In this document: positions 61,501 through 64,000 of the stretch, piece after piece
Numbering within the stretch: the first letter of the stretch is position 1
How the letters are laid out: the number at the start of each line of letters is the position of its first letter
NCBI GenBank assembly: GCA_022695795.1
Contig: MU404143.1
Location: forward strand, 1-64,000
Length of the DNA: 64,000 bases
Source: Biscogniauxia marginata
Taxonomy: Eukaryota; Ascomycota; Sordariomycetes; Xylariales; Xylariaceae
Reading direction: 5' to 3'
Position numbers and translations under genes: made by a program
The notes under the pieces: generated by a model
Seen by the model: only the letters and a program-made list of their open reading frames with translations
Databases searched by the model: none
Told to the model about the DNA's origin: nothing

Positions 61501-63230
61501 AGCATCTCGACGAATTAGATGCCATGAAAACTCGGGAAGGCCGACGTCTTGATGTCGCACAAGATAATCTCTATAGGCACTAACCATATTCCGCAAAGAT
61601 TTTTGGGAGGCTGCCGAGAGTGTGAGGGGCAAGAAAAGGGGGCCTTGTTGTTCAGCCTCTTCTCGGGACTGATGCGCCATGGATGGTTGAATCGGTGTCT
61701 CGTGGGGCGGAAGCGAACGAGGGAGTGCTCGGGAAACATTGTGTATGTGTGGAGCATAGGACTCGACAATAGCATGAGCGTTGGTCCCTCCAAAGCCGAA
61801 CGAGTTGACACTGGCCCTACACGGCTGGCCAGCCGGGGGTTCGGGCCATGGCTTCAGCAATGTTGGGATCTCGAGACGTGTGTAGAACGGCTTGACATTG
61901 GGATTGAGCGAATTCAGATGAAGGTTCGGGGGTACGGATCTGTGCTTCATTGCTTGTATCACCTGTATACGAAGAGTTTAGTGTCAGTATCTGACAATTG
62001 TTCAGCTTGGTCGATACATACCTTCAGGAGCCCTGCTAAACCAGCGGCGCCCTCTGCGTGTCCAAGAATAGTCTTGATAGACCCGACAAGCATCTTCCTG
62101 TTGGCGTTTACTTGTGGTTCGGAGCCCCCGCGACCGGCGTCGAAGAATGCTTCGTTGATCGCCTCGGCTTCTTTGGGATCTCCAGCTTGCGTTCCTGTCC
62201 CATGGGCTTCAAAGTATTGACAGCGATCGTTAGGATCAAGTGGATTTAATCCGGCCTTGTGGTACGTGGACCTAATCAGGACCGCTTGTGCTTTGGGATT
62301 AGGCATTGTTATTCCTCTTGTTCGGCCATCCGAGTTGACTCCTGTCTCGCGAATTATAGCTTCAACTTTGTCGCCGTCTGCAAGTGCTTGGGAAAGAGGT
62401 TTGAGAAGAAGCGCGGCGACTCCTTCGCCACGTGCATATCCATCTGCATCAGCATCCCACATACGGCTCCTGCCTGTAGGACTCAGCATGTGCAGACTGG
62501 ATTCCACCACGAACTGTTCTGGCGTAATCATCATGTTGACACCGGTAACACAGGCCATGGTCGCCTCCCCATTTCGCAGGCTCAGCACAGCCTGATGTAG
62601 TGCCACGAGGCTTGAGCTACATGCTGTGTCGATCGTCATGGAAGGCCCCTTGAAATCGAAGAAGTACGAGATTCGGTTTGAGATGATGGACCGCGCATTG
62701 GAGGTGGCATACCACGAGGATGTCACAAGTTCATCGCGTTGCGAGAGGGTGTCGTAGTCCTGAGTCATTACACCAGCCCATACCCCAACGTCTTTCCCGC
62801 TATACTGATTGAGGGTGAAGCCAGCAGATTCCATGGCCTCATAAACAACTTCTAGGAGAAGACGTTGCTGTGGGTCCATAGACTCGGCCTCCATTGGGCT
62901 AATGTGAAAGAAGCCGGCATCAAAGACACGATGGTCCTGGTCTAGCCAGTAGGCTTTGGTGGAGTCAGTAGTACCATGATGCTCTCCATCTTTATGATAG
63001 AAGCCTTTGGCACTGAACCTCTCTTTTGGGATTTCTCGAGAGAGATCTGGGGCTCTGCAAAGTACGTCCCATAATTTGGATGGAGAAGTGGCACCGCCTG
63101 GGAAACGGCAGCCGCTGCCAACCACCGCAATCGGTTCGGAAGATAGATCTTTATATGCCATTTCGACAATGGGTTCAAGATCCTGTTGCTGGTTTGGAGT
63201 TGGATGTGATGATAGGTCGTGACTTGTCAC
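55552..63230 (-). CDS. Reducing type I polyketide synthase KS-AT-DH-(MT)-(ER)-KR-ACP
   Basis: Iterative PKS building a polyketide from malonyl units. Four exons: 63230-62022, 61962-59531, 59482-55683 and 55610-55552. Introns are 59, 48 and 72 bp (GTATGT, GTATGT and GTAAGT donors; ACAG, ATAG and GCAG acceptors). Product 2499 aa. KS has DTACSSS (Cys204), EAHGTGTQ (His343) and GHAEGAAG (His391). AT has [11 protein letters not shown] (Ser about 697). DH has [10 protein letters not shown] (His about 1023) and PATLDTCFQ (Asp about 1198). The methyltransferase position (about 1450) reads [16 protein letters not shown] and lacks the SAM-binding GxGTGG. The enoylreductase position (about 1950) reads [15 protein letters not shown] and lacks the Gly-rich NADPH loop. 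KR has [13 protein letters not shown] (about 2125) and SNYAAAN (Tyr about 2272). ACP has GLGVDSL (Ser about 2448). The start at 63230 precedes KS by about 30 residues; ATG 63161 is an alternative. Product unknown; cluster partners are not in this window. Confidence 0.94.
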
Positions 63231-64000
63231 CTCTAGTTGTGAGGCTCCTACCCAAGAGGGAAACAGGAAGATGAGTAGGGTGAGGATGGGAGAAGGTGGA
63301 TGGTGTAGTGTCTCGAAATTATTGGAAGAGTCGTGTTACAGACCAAGGTTTATAGATACTCCAAGGAGCTGTGCAAACGTCTTGGTCTCCAGGAGCTAGG
63401 TAACCTCGGGCTTCGTGCTTATGAGTGATCCTTCACCGAACGGGACTGGTGATGTTGTTTGTCTCGGTAAATCATTCAGTGTTCAGAGGCCTAGAGGGAA
63501 ATTTAGCCTTGGAGGGACAACGGTGTACGGCTAAGCTTAAGATGTTGAGTGACGGTGATGGCGTTGCCTATGAGTGCCTCGGTCACGCAGGTATATATGT
63601 CTTTTGTATTCACGAAAGACTGTGATCGAAAATTGGAGGTCCAAGTGAATGCTAGCATTCCCTTGTTTCAGGCCTAATCGGTAGAATACTGAATTTACCA
63701 TAAGGGGTAAGCATAAAGAATAGAAGACAGAAATATTAATTGTTTACAAACTCTACCTGATCATCCCTCGCCTTCTTATCTTTATCTTAATTTGTAATTG
63801 TGGTGAATAAACTATTCTCAAGGTAACCCTATCTTATTGTGAATGATAGATAGCTAGACTCCTAATTGTTCATTACCCCCAAGCCTTACATTCACTATTT
63901 ATAAATGGGTGATTCTCAGAGAATTATTCCGATGTTCCGTTGCTTGGATGCTGAACCTCATTCACTCTCAACACTACTACTGGAGAAGGGATGAATTTAG
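63231..64000. promoter_or_regulatory. PKS upstream region, possible TATA box
   Basis: No credible gene. On the minus strand TATAAA at 63349-63354 lies about 120 bp before the PKS ATG and could be its TATA box, leaving a short leader. The rest becomes more AT-rich towards 63850. Short frames of up to about 66 codons are not supported. Confidence 0.4.

Overview
The window looks like a chromosome segment of a filamentous ascomycete (Pezizomycotina; Sordariomycete-like is an inference, the species is not identifiable by eye). The grounds are short spliceosomal introns (about 47-160 bp, GTAAGT/GTATGT donors, CTAAC/CTGAC branch sites), a fungal type I polyketide synthase, a ccg-9-type trehalose phosphorylase, VPS13, and transposon relics carrying C-to-T/G-to-A damage typical of repeat-induced point mutation (RIP). 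The DNA alternates between gene-bearing blocks of ordinary GC content and very AT-rich blocks made of degraded repeats.

Layout: 1-240 TAA microsatellite and AT relic; 241-2150 GC island with an intact four-exon GH16 glucanase (minus strand); 2150-4660 AT block with a TIR element holding a nested foldback MITE; 4660-11700 normal-GC but almost gene-free DNA with one His/Ser-rich hypothetical protein; 11700-20920 large AT block with MITEs, a tandem LTR-like duplication and two solo LTRs; 20930-36240 housekeeping block with VPS13 (minus, two exons, 3204 aa) diverging from a DUF3429 mitochondrial-type membrane protein (plus, two exons); 36240-39470 AT block with a 1.97-kb long-TIR element and a MITE; 39480-44240 trehalose phosphorylase (plus, ten exons, 682 aa); 44700-55300 minisatellite and a nested transposon complex; 55552-63230 a four-exon reducing PKS (minus, 2499 aa) whose 3' end lies about 260 bp from the transposon complex; 63231-64000 PKS upstream region.

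The best-resolved structure is the complex at 45623-55294. A Fot1/pogo-type DNA transposon (about 1.95 kb after removing insertions, TA-flanked, 17-bp subterminal repeats) is split by a 7.5-kb Ty3/gypsy chromodomain retrotransposon with CATAT target duplications, and again by a 200-bp solo-LTR-like insertion with ATTTA duplications. Removing each insertion restores the transposase reading register. All coding parts are RIP-damaged: zinc-knuckle cysteines read as tyrosine and CAA/CAG codons read as stops. The retroelement also holds a Cys-motif ORF antisense to pol, next to its 3' LTR.

Functionally, the intact genes are membrane-contact lipid transfer (VPS13), a mitochondrial-type membrane protein, trehalose metabolism, cell-wall glucan hydrolysis, and one secondary-metabolite PKS predicted to lack working C-methyltransferase and enoylreductase domains. 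Any cluster partners of the PKS would lie beyond 64000. No rRNA, convincing tRNA or CRISPR array was seen.
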